Shown: positions 57,721 to 64,000 of the stretch, piece by piece
How the letters are laid out: each line of letters opens with the position of its first letter
Numbering within the stretch: position 1 is the first letter of the stretch
Source of the DNA: Anderseniella sp. Alg231-50
Lineage (GTDB): Bacteria; Pseudomonadota; Alphaproteobacteria; Rhizobiales; Aestuariivirgaceae
Direction: 5' to 3'
DNA length: 64,000 nucleotides
Assembly: GCF_900149695.1 (NCBI RefSeq)
Contig: NZ_LT703003.1
Span: 1,302,001-1,366,000 of the forward strand
Translations under genes and position numbers: made by a program
The notes under the pieces: generated by a model
What the model was told of the DNA's origin: nothing
The model's database searches: none
Seen by the model: the letters and a program-made list of their open reading frames with translations, nothing else

Positions 57721-59349
57721 TTATTCTGCTGGAACCGCTGATGATGCCGTGCCGGCGGACCCCATGGGGACCTCCTTGCGAACATCACCACGAATGGTCC
57801 GGTAGATATTGTAGGCCATCACCAGGCCGCCGATCAGATACAGGCCACCGCCAATCGTGCGCATGACGTATTCGGGATGAATGGCGCTTACGCTTTCGAC
57901 GAACGAGTTCACCAGGAAGCCCTGTTCGTCATACTCGCGCCACATCAGGCCCTGGGTGATGCCGGCAACCCACAAGACGGCGGCGTAGATCACGATGCCG
58001 ATGGTGGCCAGCCACAAGTGCCAGTTCACCAGCCGCAGCGAATACAGCCTGTCGCGGTTCCACAGTTTCGGCACCAGATAGTAAATCGCGCCGAACGAGA
58101 TCATGCCGACCCAGCCGAGTGCGCCGGAGTGCACGTGGCCGATGGTCCAGTCGGTGTAGTGGGACAGTGAATTGACCACCTTGATCGACATCATCGGGCC
58201 TTCGAACGTCGACATGCCATAAAATGCCAGCGCCAGCACCATCATGCGGAGGATGGGGTCTGTGCGCAGCTTGTCCCAGGCGCCCGACAGGGTCATCAGG
58301 CCGTTGATCATGCCGCCCCACGAGGGCATCCACAGCATGATGGAAAACACCATGCCGAGTGTCTGCGCCCAGTCCGGCAGTGCGGTGTAGTGAAGATGGT
58401 GCGGGCCGGCCCAGATATACAGGAAGATCAGTGACCAGAAGTGAATGATCGACAGCCGGTAGGAATACACCGGGCGTTCAGCCTGCTTGGGCACGAAATA
58501 GTACATCATGCCGAGGAAGCCTGCGGTGAGGAAGAAACCGACGGCGTTGTGGCCGTACCACCACTGTGTCAGGGCGTCCTGTACACCGGCAAACGCCGAA
58601 TAGCTTTTGACACCCAGCAACGACACCGGCATGGCCAGGTTGTTGACCACATGCAGCATGGCGACTGTAATGATGAAGGCCAGATAGAACCAGTTGGCCA
58701 CGTAAATGTGAGGTTCCTTGCGCTTGACGATAGTGCCGATGAAAACTGCCAGATAGGCGACCCAGACAATGGTCAGCCAGATATCGACGTACCATTCAGG
58801 TTCGGCGTATTCCTTGGACTGGGTGATGCCGAGCAGGTAGCCGGTTGCCGCCATGACGATGAACAGCTGATAGCCCCAGAAAACGAACCAGGAGAGATTG
58901 CCGCCCCAGAGCCGGGCCCGGCAGGTGCGCTGGACCACGTACAGGCTGGTGCACAGGAGCGCATTGCCGCCAAATGCAAAGATTACCGCAGACGTGTGAA
59001 CAGGGCGCAGGCGGCCAAAATTCAGATACGGTTCGATATTGAACACGGGCCAGGCCAGCTGGGCTGCAATGATAACGCCGACCAGAAAGCCGACCACACC
59101 CCAGACCACTGTCGCAATAACGCCATAGCGCACCACGTCGTCCATGTAACCGGAGGTATCTTCGGCAATTTTCGGCTGGCCGGCAGGTGCAAACTGCACC
59201 CTGCGCATCAGCACGATCGAACTGCCGGAAAGAATGAAGAACAGGATCCAGGCATGCGCCTGAAACAGCGGATCTGCGGCAAATGCTGCGCCCATCAGCG
59301 CAAGAAATGTTGCCAGGACCATGGCTGCTAGTTCGTAACCGTATTTCAT
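57721..59349 (-). CDS. ccoN: Cytochrome cbb3 oxidase catalytic subunit CcoN
   Basis: A 542-residue heme-copper oxidase of the C family, with about 12 helices. Visible residues are the His of [40 protein letters not shown] with copper ligands, [20 protein letters not shown] and [20 protein letters not shown]. It reduces O2 at high affinity under microoxic conditions. I start at ATG 59349; an upstream in-frame start at 59490 would add 47 unrelated residues. An FNR-type site lies about 85 bp upstream. Confidence 0.98.
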   Translation of the reverse strand: MKYGYELAAMVLATFLALMGAAFAADPLFQAHAWILFFILSGSSIVLMRRVQFAPAGQPKIAEDTSGYMDDVVRYGVIATVVWGVVGFLVGVIIAAQLAWPVFNIEPYLNFGRLRPVHTSAVIFAFGGNALLCTSLYVVQRTCRARLWGGNLSWFVFWGYQLFIVMAATGYLLGITQSKEYAEPEWYVDIWLTIVWVAYLAVFIGTIVKRKEPHIYVANWFYLAFIITVAMLHVVNNLAMPVSLLGVKSYSAFAGVQDALTQWWYGHNAVGFFLTAGFLGMMYYFVPKQAERPVYSYRLSIIHFWSLIFLYIWAGPHHLHYTALPDWAQTLGMVFSIMLWMPSWGGMINGLMTLSGAWDKLRTDPILRMMVLALAFYGMSTFEGPMMSIKVVNSLSHYTDWTIGHVHSGALGWVGMISFGAIYYLVPKLWNRDRLYSLRLVNWHLWLATIGIVIYAAVLWVAGITQGLMWREYDEQGFLVNSFVESVSAIHPEYVMRTIGGGLYLIGGLVMAYNIYRTIRGDVRKEVPMGSAGTASSAVPAE

Positions 59350-59433
59350 GTCAGGAGCCCCCAGACATTGCGCCTTCTTAAAATGGCGGGCGTGTACCGA
59401 TCGCGAACATGGCCGCAGTGCGTTGTCTGGACA

Positions 59434-59447
59434 TTGATCTGTGTCAA
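59434..59447. promoter_or_regulatory. FNR/FixK-type binding site upstream of ccoN
   Basis: TTGATCTGTGTCAA matches the FNR consensus TTGAT-N4-ATCAA at nine of ten fixed positions. It lies 85-98 bp upstream of ccoN and about 93 bp upstream of the divergent hemerythrin-like gene. The adjacent fnr gene makes it a likely target. Confidence 0.8.
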
Positions 59448-59539
59448 GGCAGGCCTGCGACATCATGCTCAGTGTGCGTTGAGTGCACATCTGATGCGCG
59501 TGAATGTCAACTTATAGTCCTGAGGCCTGGTGACGTCCG

Positions 59540-60028
59540 ATGCTGATTTATCTGCTTGAACCGTCCGGAACCGACGTACAGGAGTTTGGCAAGAGCCTCA
59601 CCGAGTTCCGGCAACATCACCGCCTGAAAATGAAGCTTTGCGATGCGCTGGAGGACTTCGCCGATTGCCTGCCCAACCAGGTTGACGTGCAAAGTTGCCT
59701 GGCTTTGTCGAGGTGCGTTCTGCCGACAGTCCGAAATGCCCAGATGATGGAAGAGACCCAACTGTTCCCGCGGTTGATGCAGGCTTATCCGGACGACAAG
59801 CGTCTGCAGGCGAGCCTGGACCGGCTGCGCCAGGAGCATCTGGAAGACGATTCCTTTGCAGATGAGATTGCGTGCCTGCTGCACGACTGCGGTTGTACGG
59901 GAAGGCCTGCAAACCCTGAGTCCGCGGGCTACATGTTGCGTGGTTTTTTCTCTTCGATCCGGCGGCATGTGGCCTTTGAACACGAGTGCCTGATACCGCT
60001 GATCGAGTACAAGACCAGGGGCAAGTAA
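59540..60028 (+). CDS. Hemerythrin-like HHE-domain protein
   Basis: A 162-residue helical protein. A hemerythrin-type arrangement of metal ligands can be seen: LTEFRQHHRLKMKL, MMEETQLFPRLMQ, RQEHLEDDSFADEI, and IRRHVAFEHECLIPLIEY. Such di-iron proteins bind oxygen or NO or protect iron-sulfur clusters. It is divergent from ccoN and shares the intergenic FNR-type site, and convergent with the fnr gene (6-bp gap), consistent with an oxygen- or NO-related role. The His pattern is a family inference; no metal binding is shown. Confidence 0.8.
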   Translation: MLIYLLEPSGTDVQEFGKSLTEFRQHHRLKMKLCDALEDFADCLPNQVDVQSCLALSRCVLPTVRNAQMMEETQLFPRLMQAYPDDKRLQASLDRLRQEHLEDDSFADEIACLLHDCGCTGRPANPESAGYMLRGFFSSIRRHVAFEHECLIPLIEYKTRGK

Positions 60029-60034
60029 CTGGCT

Positions 60035-60778
60035 TTAATCACCACCGGAGATTGCGACCAGCCTGTCGGTATCATGAACCGTTACTTCAAGGTTCTTCCT
60101 GATATCGATTGCCCCCATCTTGCGCAGCTTGGTCATCTGCCGGCTGACCGTTTCCAGGGTCAGGCCAAGAAAGTCGGCGATATCGGCTCGTTTGAGCGGC
60201 AGCATGAACTCGCTGTGGGTCGGATTGTCAGGAGCCGGTTTGCCGATATGGTCAGCCAGCAGCAGCAGGAAGCTGGCAACCTTTTCCTGAGCCGTTTTAC
60301 GCCCGAGTGTCACCATCCAGGCTCTGGCATCGTCGAGCTGGACCAGGGTCTGTTCAAGCAGGCGATGTTCAAAATCCGGTTGCTGTTTGAGCATGTTCTC
60401 AAGTTCGGCCTTGGGGAACACGCAGATCTCGACATCGGTTGCAGCTTCTACGGAAATCGACACTTTTTCGGAGAACGGCTTGCCGATGAACTCCGGCGCA
60501 AACTGCAGCCCGACAATCTGCTGGCGTCCGTCACTGAGCAGTTTGGTCAGTTTTACCGCACCTGAGACAATGTTGGCATAGTCCACGACTTCATCGTCTT
60601 CGAAACTGATTGTCTCGCCGTGAACGATTTTGCGCCGGCGTGTCACGGTAGAGAAGTGAGCCAGCTCGGACGCTTTCAAGGCGCTGCAGATTCCGAATTG
60701 CCGTGCACCGCATGCCTTGCATCCGGCCGGGATGTTGGCTTCGTCAATCTCAAATTGTGGCCGGTCGGTGGATTGCAT
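60035..60778 (-). CDS. fnrL: FNR/FixK family oxygen-responsive regulator with Fe-S cysteines
   Basis: A 247-residue CRP/FNR-family activator. Cysteines at about residues 20, 23 and 31 (GCKACGARQFGIC) plus a central Cys119 (TDVEICVFP) match the four [4Fe-4S] ligands of FNR/FnrL/FnrN, so it should sense oxygen directly. The DNA-binding helix has LTLETVSRQMTKLRKMGAI, with the E-xx-SR of FNR site recognition. ATG 60778 is preceded by GGAGAACAA. It faces away from the cco genes beyond the hemerythrin-like gene and probably activates them. The symbol follows alphaproteobacterial usage; fnrN is equally possible. Confidence 0.93.
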   Translation of the reverse strand: MQSTDRPQFEIDEANIPAGCKACGARQFGICSALKASELAHFSTVTRRRKIVHGETISFEDDEVVDYANIVSGAVKLTKLLSDGRQQIVGLQFAPEFIGKPFSEKVSISVEAATDVEICVFPKAELENMLKQQPDFEHRLLEQTLVQLDDARAWMVTLGRKTAQEKVASFLLLLADHIGKPAPDNPTHSEFMLPLKRADIADFLGLTLETVSRQMTKLRKMGAIDIRKNLEVTVHDTDRLVAISGGD

Positions 60779-61117
60779 AATTTGTTCTCCGCATATGCAC
60801 ATAAGCAGTTCATCACGTGCATGCAACAATCTGAATATACCATTGTGACGCAGGACAATGTGCCGGTCATTCAAGTCCATTCCGCGTCCAATGCCTGAAG
60901 ACGGTTAACCGTCTGAATTTACCCGTGGTTTTGACCGATCTCCACCAAAGCAGGTCAATTCGCCGGGATTTGTTGTGTTCTGAGACGAATGCGGGTCTCA
61001 AGCTATACCATCGTCGAATAGCGGAGCCCGCTAATCTACTATTGGTTGTACAAGGCTAAAATTTAGCTTGAACGGCAAGGGAAGCAATCTTGCCGCATTT
61101 CCTAACGGGAGGATTGA
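60779..61117. other. Intergenic region between fnr and livK-like gene
   Basis: No gene is supported. Structure seen: CATTGT-N8-ACAATG at 60841-60860, about 63 bp upstream of fnr; TGAGAC/GTCTCA at 60981-61000; and the hairpin CGGCAAG/CTTGCCG at 61073-61095 in the leader just before the livK-like gene. A strong ribosome binding site, GGGAGGA, precedes ATG 61118. Confidence 0.6.
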
Positions 61118-62467
61118 ATGTCAAAACTTAATTTCACGCGTCGTGGCCTGATCAAGTCGGGCGCTGCAGTTGGCGCCGGCCTTGCCATGCCAACACTGCT
61201 GACGCGTCCAGCGTATTCTTACACCAACGAACCGAAGGGCGGCACTGTCACGCTCGGGTTCAATGTGCCCCAGACCGGACCTTATGCCGACGAAGGCAAT
61301 GACGAGTTGCTGGCACAGAAGCTTGCTGTCGAACACCTCAATGGTGAAGGCGACGGCGGTTGCCTTGCCACGTTCACATCGAAGGCGCTCAAGGGCAACG
61401 GTATCCTTGGCAAGAAGGTGCAGTTCGTAACCGGCGACACTCAGACCAAGTCCGACGCTGCCCGCGCATCAGCCAAGTCGATGATCGAAAAAGACGGTGC
61501 CGTCATGATCAACGGTGGTTCTTCTTCAGGCGTGGCCGTGGCTGTTCAGGGACTGTGCCAGGAAGCTGGCGTCATCTTCATGGCCGGTTTGACCCACGCC
61601 AACGACACCACCGGCAAGGACCGCAAGGCAAACGGCTTCCGCCACTTCTTCAATGCCTACATGTCCGGTGCCGCTCTGGCACCTGTGCTGGCCAAGGAAA
61701 TGGGCAAGGATCGTCGCGCATATCACCTCACGGCTGACTATAACTGGGGCTGGACCCAGGAAGAGTCGATCAAGGCTTCCACCGAAGCCATGGGTTGGGA
61801 AACCGTCAACACGGTAAAGACCCCGCTCGCATCGACCGACTTCTCATCCTATATCGCTCCCGTGATCAACGCAGGTGCAGACGTGCTGGTTCTGAACCAC
61901 TACGGCGGCAACATGGTCAACTCACTGACCAATGCGATTCAGTTCGGCCTGCTGGACAAGGCAGTGAACGGCAAAGACTTCAAGATTGTCGTTCCGCTTT
62001 ACTCAGAGCTGATGGCGGCAGGTGCCGGCGACAACATCAAGGGCGTGCTGGGTTCGATGAACTACAACTGGCAGCTGGACAATGCCGGCTCCAAGGCCTT
62101 CGTCAAGTCGTTCGGTGAAAAGTACGGACGTCCGCCGTCGAATTCGGCACAGACCTGCTATGCTCAGGTTCTGCTCTATGCTGACGCATGCGAACGTGCT
62201 GGAACGTTCAACCCGTGTGGGGTTGTCGAGGCTCTGGAAGGCTTCGAGTTCGACGGTCTCGGCAACGGTCCAACGAGCTACCGCAAGGAAGATCACCAGT
62301 GCTTCAAGGACGTTCTCGTCGTGCGCGGTGCTCAAAATCCAAGCACGAAGTTCGACACGCTGGAAATCGTGGAGATTACCCCGGTTGCCAATGTCACATA
62401 TCCGCCAAACCATCCTATGTTCGGTGGTGATGACGCTACACTTGGCAAGTGTAATTCGGGCGCCTGA
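61118..62467 (+). CDS. ABC transporter substrate-binding protein, branched-chain amino acid type
   Basis: A 449-residue periplasmic binding protein (Peripla_BP_6 family). The N-terminus is twin-arginine-like: TRRGLIKSGAAVGAGLAMPT, followed by LLTRPAYS. The mature part shows GGTVTLGFNVPQTGPYADEG, VMINGGSSSGVAVAVQGLCQ, and YAQVLLYADACERAG. It is longer than E. coli LivJ, like urea/amide-type binding proteins, so the ligand is uncertain. It is followed by livH and livM; a hairpin at 62489-62516 separates them. Confidence 0.9.
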   Translation: MSKLNFTRRGLIKSGAAVGAGLAMPTLLTRPAYSYTNEPKGGTVTLGFNVPQTGPYADEGNDELLAQKLAVEHLNGEGDGGCLATFTSKALKGNGILGKKVQFVTGDTQTKSDAARASAKSMIEKDGAVMINGGSSSGVAVAVQGLCQEAGVIFMAGLTHANDTTGKDRKANGFRHFFNAYMSGAALAPVLAKEMGKDRRAYHLTADYNWGWTQEESIKASTEAMGWETVNTVKTPLASTDFSSYIAPVINAGADVLVLNHYGGNMVNSLTNAIQFGLLDKAVNGKDFKIVVPLYSELMAAGAGDNIKGVLGSMNYNWQLDNAGSKAFVKSFGEKYGRPPSNSAQTCYAQVLLYADACERAGTFNPCGVVEALEGFEFDGLGNGPTSYRKEDHQCFKDVLVVRGAQNPSTKFDTLEIVEITPVANVTYPPNHPMFGGDDATLGKCNSGA

Positions 62468-62488
62468 TCGTTCGATTTTTCAAGAGTT

Positions 62489-62516
62489 GTGCACCGGTTC
62501 GATTGAACCGGTGCAC
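62489..62516 (+). terminator. Perfect hairpin between the binding protein and permease genes
   Basis: GTGCACCGGTTC (62489-62500) and GAACCGGTGCAC (62505-62516) form a 12-bp stem with loop GATT, followed by ATTTAAT. It lies 22 bp after the binding-protein stop and could partly terminate transcription or protect the upstream mRNA. Confidence 0.7.
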
Positions 62517-62582
62517 ATTTAATGCTGATATCCAGCATCTGGTGGGCAATTTCATTATTAAATTTTCAGTGGTACCGGGAAC

Positions 62583-63605
62583 ATGGATGCATTCCTTCTT
62601 CAGGTTCTGAATGGCCTAGACAAGGGCAGCGCTTACGCTCTTATAGCCTTGGGCCTAACGCTTATCTTTGGAACGCTGGGCGTTGTAAATTTCGCCCATG
62701 GGGCGCTCTTCATGATCGGTGCATTTGTTGCAGTAACCCTGCAGCGGGTGCTGAACCTGTCAATTGTGACCCTCGATCCGGAGAAAAAGGATTTTCTGGG
62801 CAATCCGCTCCAGATTCAGACACCTTACGTGGAGGCGTGGTTCGGCGAAGCCACCGGCCAGGCGATCATAAACTGGTCGGTGCCGCTGGCCATACTGGCC
62901 GCCATTCCGATCATGCTGCTGATCGGCTATGTCATGGAACGTGGTCTGATACGCCACTTTTACAAACGACCCCACGCAGACCAGATACTCGTGACTTTCG
63001 GTCTCGCGATTGTCATGCAGGAGATCGTGAAGGCGATTTTTGGTGCCAACCCCATCCAGACGCCTGCACCTGACATTCTAGCGGGGGTATGGAATTTGGG
63101 CGCGTGGCTGGACCTGAGCCTACCTTATCCGTCATGGCGTATCGTGTATTTCGTGTTTGCCGCCATTGTCATTTCCGGTGTTTTTGCGTTCCTTCAGTTC
63201 ACGACCTTTGGCATGGTTGTGCGTGCCGGCATGGCTGATCGGGAAACCGTCGGCCTCCTGGGGATCAACATTGACCGTCGCTTCACGCTGATGTTCGGCG
63301 TTGCTGCCGCGGTGGCGGGACTTGCCGGCGTCATGTACACGCCGATCAATCCGCCGAACTACCACTGGGGCATGGATTTCCTCGTTCTCAGCTTCGTAGT
63401 TGTTGTTGTCGGTGGCATGGGTTCGCTGCCGGGTGCTGTACTGGCGGGATTCCTGCTGGGTATTCTGGAAAGTTTCGCGTCCACGACCTGGGCCACAACG
63501 ACGATCCCCGGTATCAATCAGATCATCATTTATCTTGTCGCAATCATCATCCTGCTTGCCCGCCCGCGCGGTCTTATGGGACGCAAAGGCGTGATGGAGG
63601 AGTAA
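62583..63605 (+). CDS. livH: ABC transporter permease, LivH type
   Basis: A 340-residue membrane permease. It begins [20 protein letters not shown] then [20 protein letters not shown], the LivH N-terminal motif, and includes [40 protein letters not shown] and [20 protein letters not shown]. About eight helices are present. It follows the binding protein after the hairpin and precedes livM by 4 bp. Confidence 0.94.
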   Translation: MDAFLLQVLNGLDKGSAYALIALGLTLIFGTLGVVNFAHGALFMIGAFVAVTLQRVLNLSIVTLDPEKKDFLGNPLQIQTPYVEAWFGEATGQAIINWSVPLAILAAIPIMLLIGYVMERGLIRHFYKRPHADQILVTFGLAIVMQEIVKAIFGANPIQTPAPDILAGVWNLGAWLDLSLPYPSWRIVYFVFAAIVISGVFAFLQFTTFGMVVRAGMADRETVGLLGINIDRRFTLMFGVAAAVAGLAGVMYTPINPPNYHWGMDFLVLSFVVVVVGGMGSLPGAVLAGFLLGILESFASTTWATTTIPGINQIIIYLVAIIILLARPRGLMGRKGVMEE

Positions 63606-63609
63606 GGCA

Positions 63610-64000
63610 ATGTTCGGACTTGATAAAAAAGACACGACAATGTTCTTGTTCGTGATTGCCATCACGCTGCTGGCACCATTTCTGCTGAACCCGTTTCCCA
63701 CCGAATCCGCATTGGCACAGTTCAATGCCGGCTATCCCGATTTGATGCAGCGCTTTGTGATTTTTGGCATCTTTGCCATCGGTTTCAACATACTGTTTGG
63801 CCTGACCGGCTATCTGTCATTTGGCCATGCGGCGTTTCTGGGCGTCGGTTCGTATGCGGCTGTGTGGATGTTCAAACTGTTGAGCTTCAACATCATCCCG
63901 GCGATTGCCCTGTCCATCGTTGTGGCAGGCGTGTTCTCGCTCGCTATCGGATATATCTGCCTGCGCAGATCGGGCATCTATTTTTCGATCCTGACGCTTG
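63610..64000 (+). CDS. livM: ABC transporter permease, LivM type, 3'-truncated by window end
   Basis: The first 130 residues of a LivM permease: [20 protein letters not shown], then [20 protein letters not shown] and [16 protein letters not shown], which is the family's [19 protein letters not shown] motif. It starts 4 bp after livH with GGAGGAGTAAGGC upstream. The rest lies beyond base 64000. Confidence 0.92.
   Translation, partial: MFGLDKKDTTMFLFVIAITLLAPFLLNPFPTESALAQFNAGYPDLMQRFVIFGIFAIGFNILFGLTGYLSFGHAAFLGVGSYAAVWMFKLLSFNIIPAIALSIVVAGVFSLAIGYICLRRSGIYFSILTL

Overview
The window is chromosomal DNA of a GC-rich alphaproteobacterium, most likely in or near the Hyphomicrobiales. The evidence is the gene order (lpdA, xerC, transaldolase, priA, atpHAGDC; rppH, yibQ, ctpA, envC, rlmH, rsfS, nadD, proA, proB, obgE, rpmA, rplU) and a ccoNOQP-ccoGHIS cluster next to an FNR-type oxygen sensor. 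I cannot name the species from the sequence. Genes are densely packed, often with ATGA overlaps. The window begins inside lpdA and ends inside a livM-like permease gene.

Layout. 1-10.1 kb holds lpdA (3' part), a DAO-family flavoenzyme, a 272-bp element with 27-bp inverted ends, xerC, a DEAD-box RNA helicase with a Lys-Asn microsatellite tail, a SAM methyltransferase, a small transaldolase and priA. 10.1-16.9 kb holds a secreted lytic transglycosylase, the F1 ATP synthase operon atpHAGDC with a strong terminator, and a DUF938 methyltransferase. 16.9-30.2 kb is a long, mostly minus-strand housekeeping run: rppH, a divergent polysaccharide deacetylase, ctpA, envC, rlmH, rsfS, then nadD, proA, proB, obgE, an acetyltransferase, rpmA and rplU. 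A plus-strand gene for a secreted RCC1-like protein interrupts it between rsfS and nadD. 30.5-35.7 kb is an accessory stretch: tRNA-Ser(CGA), a thiamine-binding-family protein, a decayed partial copy of an intradiol dioxygenase gene with the intact copy 0.96 kb away, a small Arg-rich secreted protein, a SUMF1-domain protein, a Gfo/Idh/MocA oxidoreductase, an orphan 90-residue protein and a BLUF blue-light sensor.

35.8-51.3 kb is the most interesting region. It is a single-direction catabolic cluster starting with an IclR regulator, which has a 37-bp palindrome upstream. It continues with a zinc alcohol dehydrogenase, a molybdenum hydroxylase of unusual subunit layout (FAD gene, then a [2Fe-2S] domain fused to the first half of the Mo subunit, then a separate gene for the second half), a tripartite tricarboxylate transporter (tctCBA), an IolD-like ThDP enzyme, an aldehyde dehydrogenase, an IlvD/Edd-family dehydratase and an MFS transporter. 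The set looks like uptake and oxidation of a polyhydroxylated or cyclic compound, C-C cleavage of a 1,2-diketone, and oxidation or dehydration of the open-chain acid. The substrate is not evident.

51.3-60.8 kb encodes the cbb3 oxidase (ccoNOQP) and its assembly genes (ccoGHIS), with an FNR-type site upstream of ccoN, a hemerythrin-like gene read divergently, and the FNR-type regulator itself. 61.1-64.0 kb starts a branched-chain-amino-acid-type ABC importer (substrate-binding protein, LivH, partial LivM). Two copies of a covarying hairpin repeat, at 10.03 kb and 51.26 kb, overlap stop codons of the neighbouring genes.
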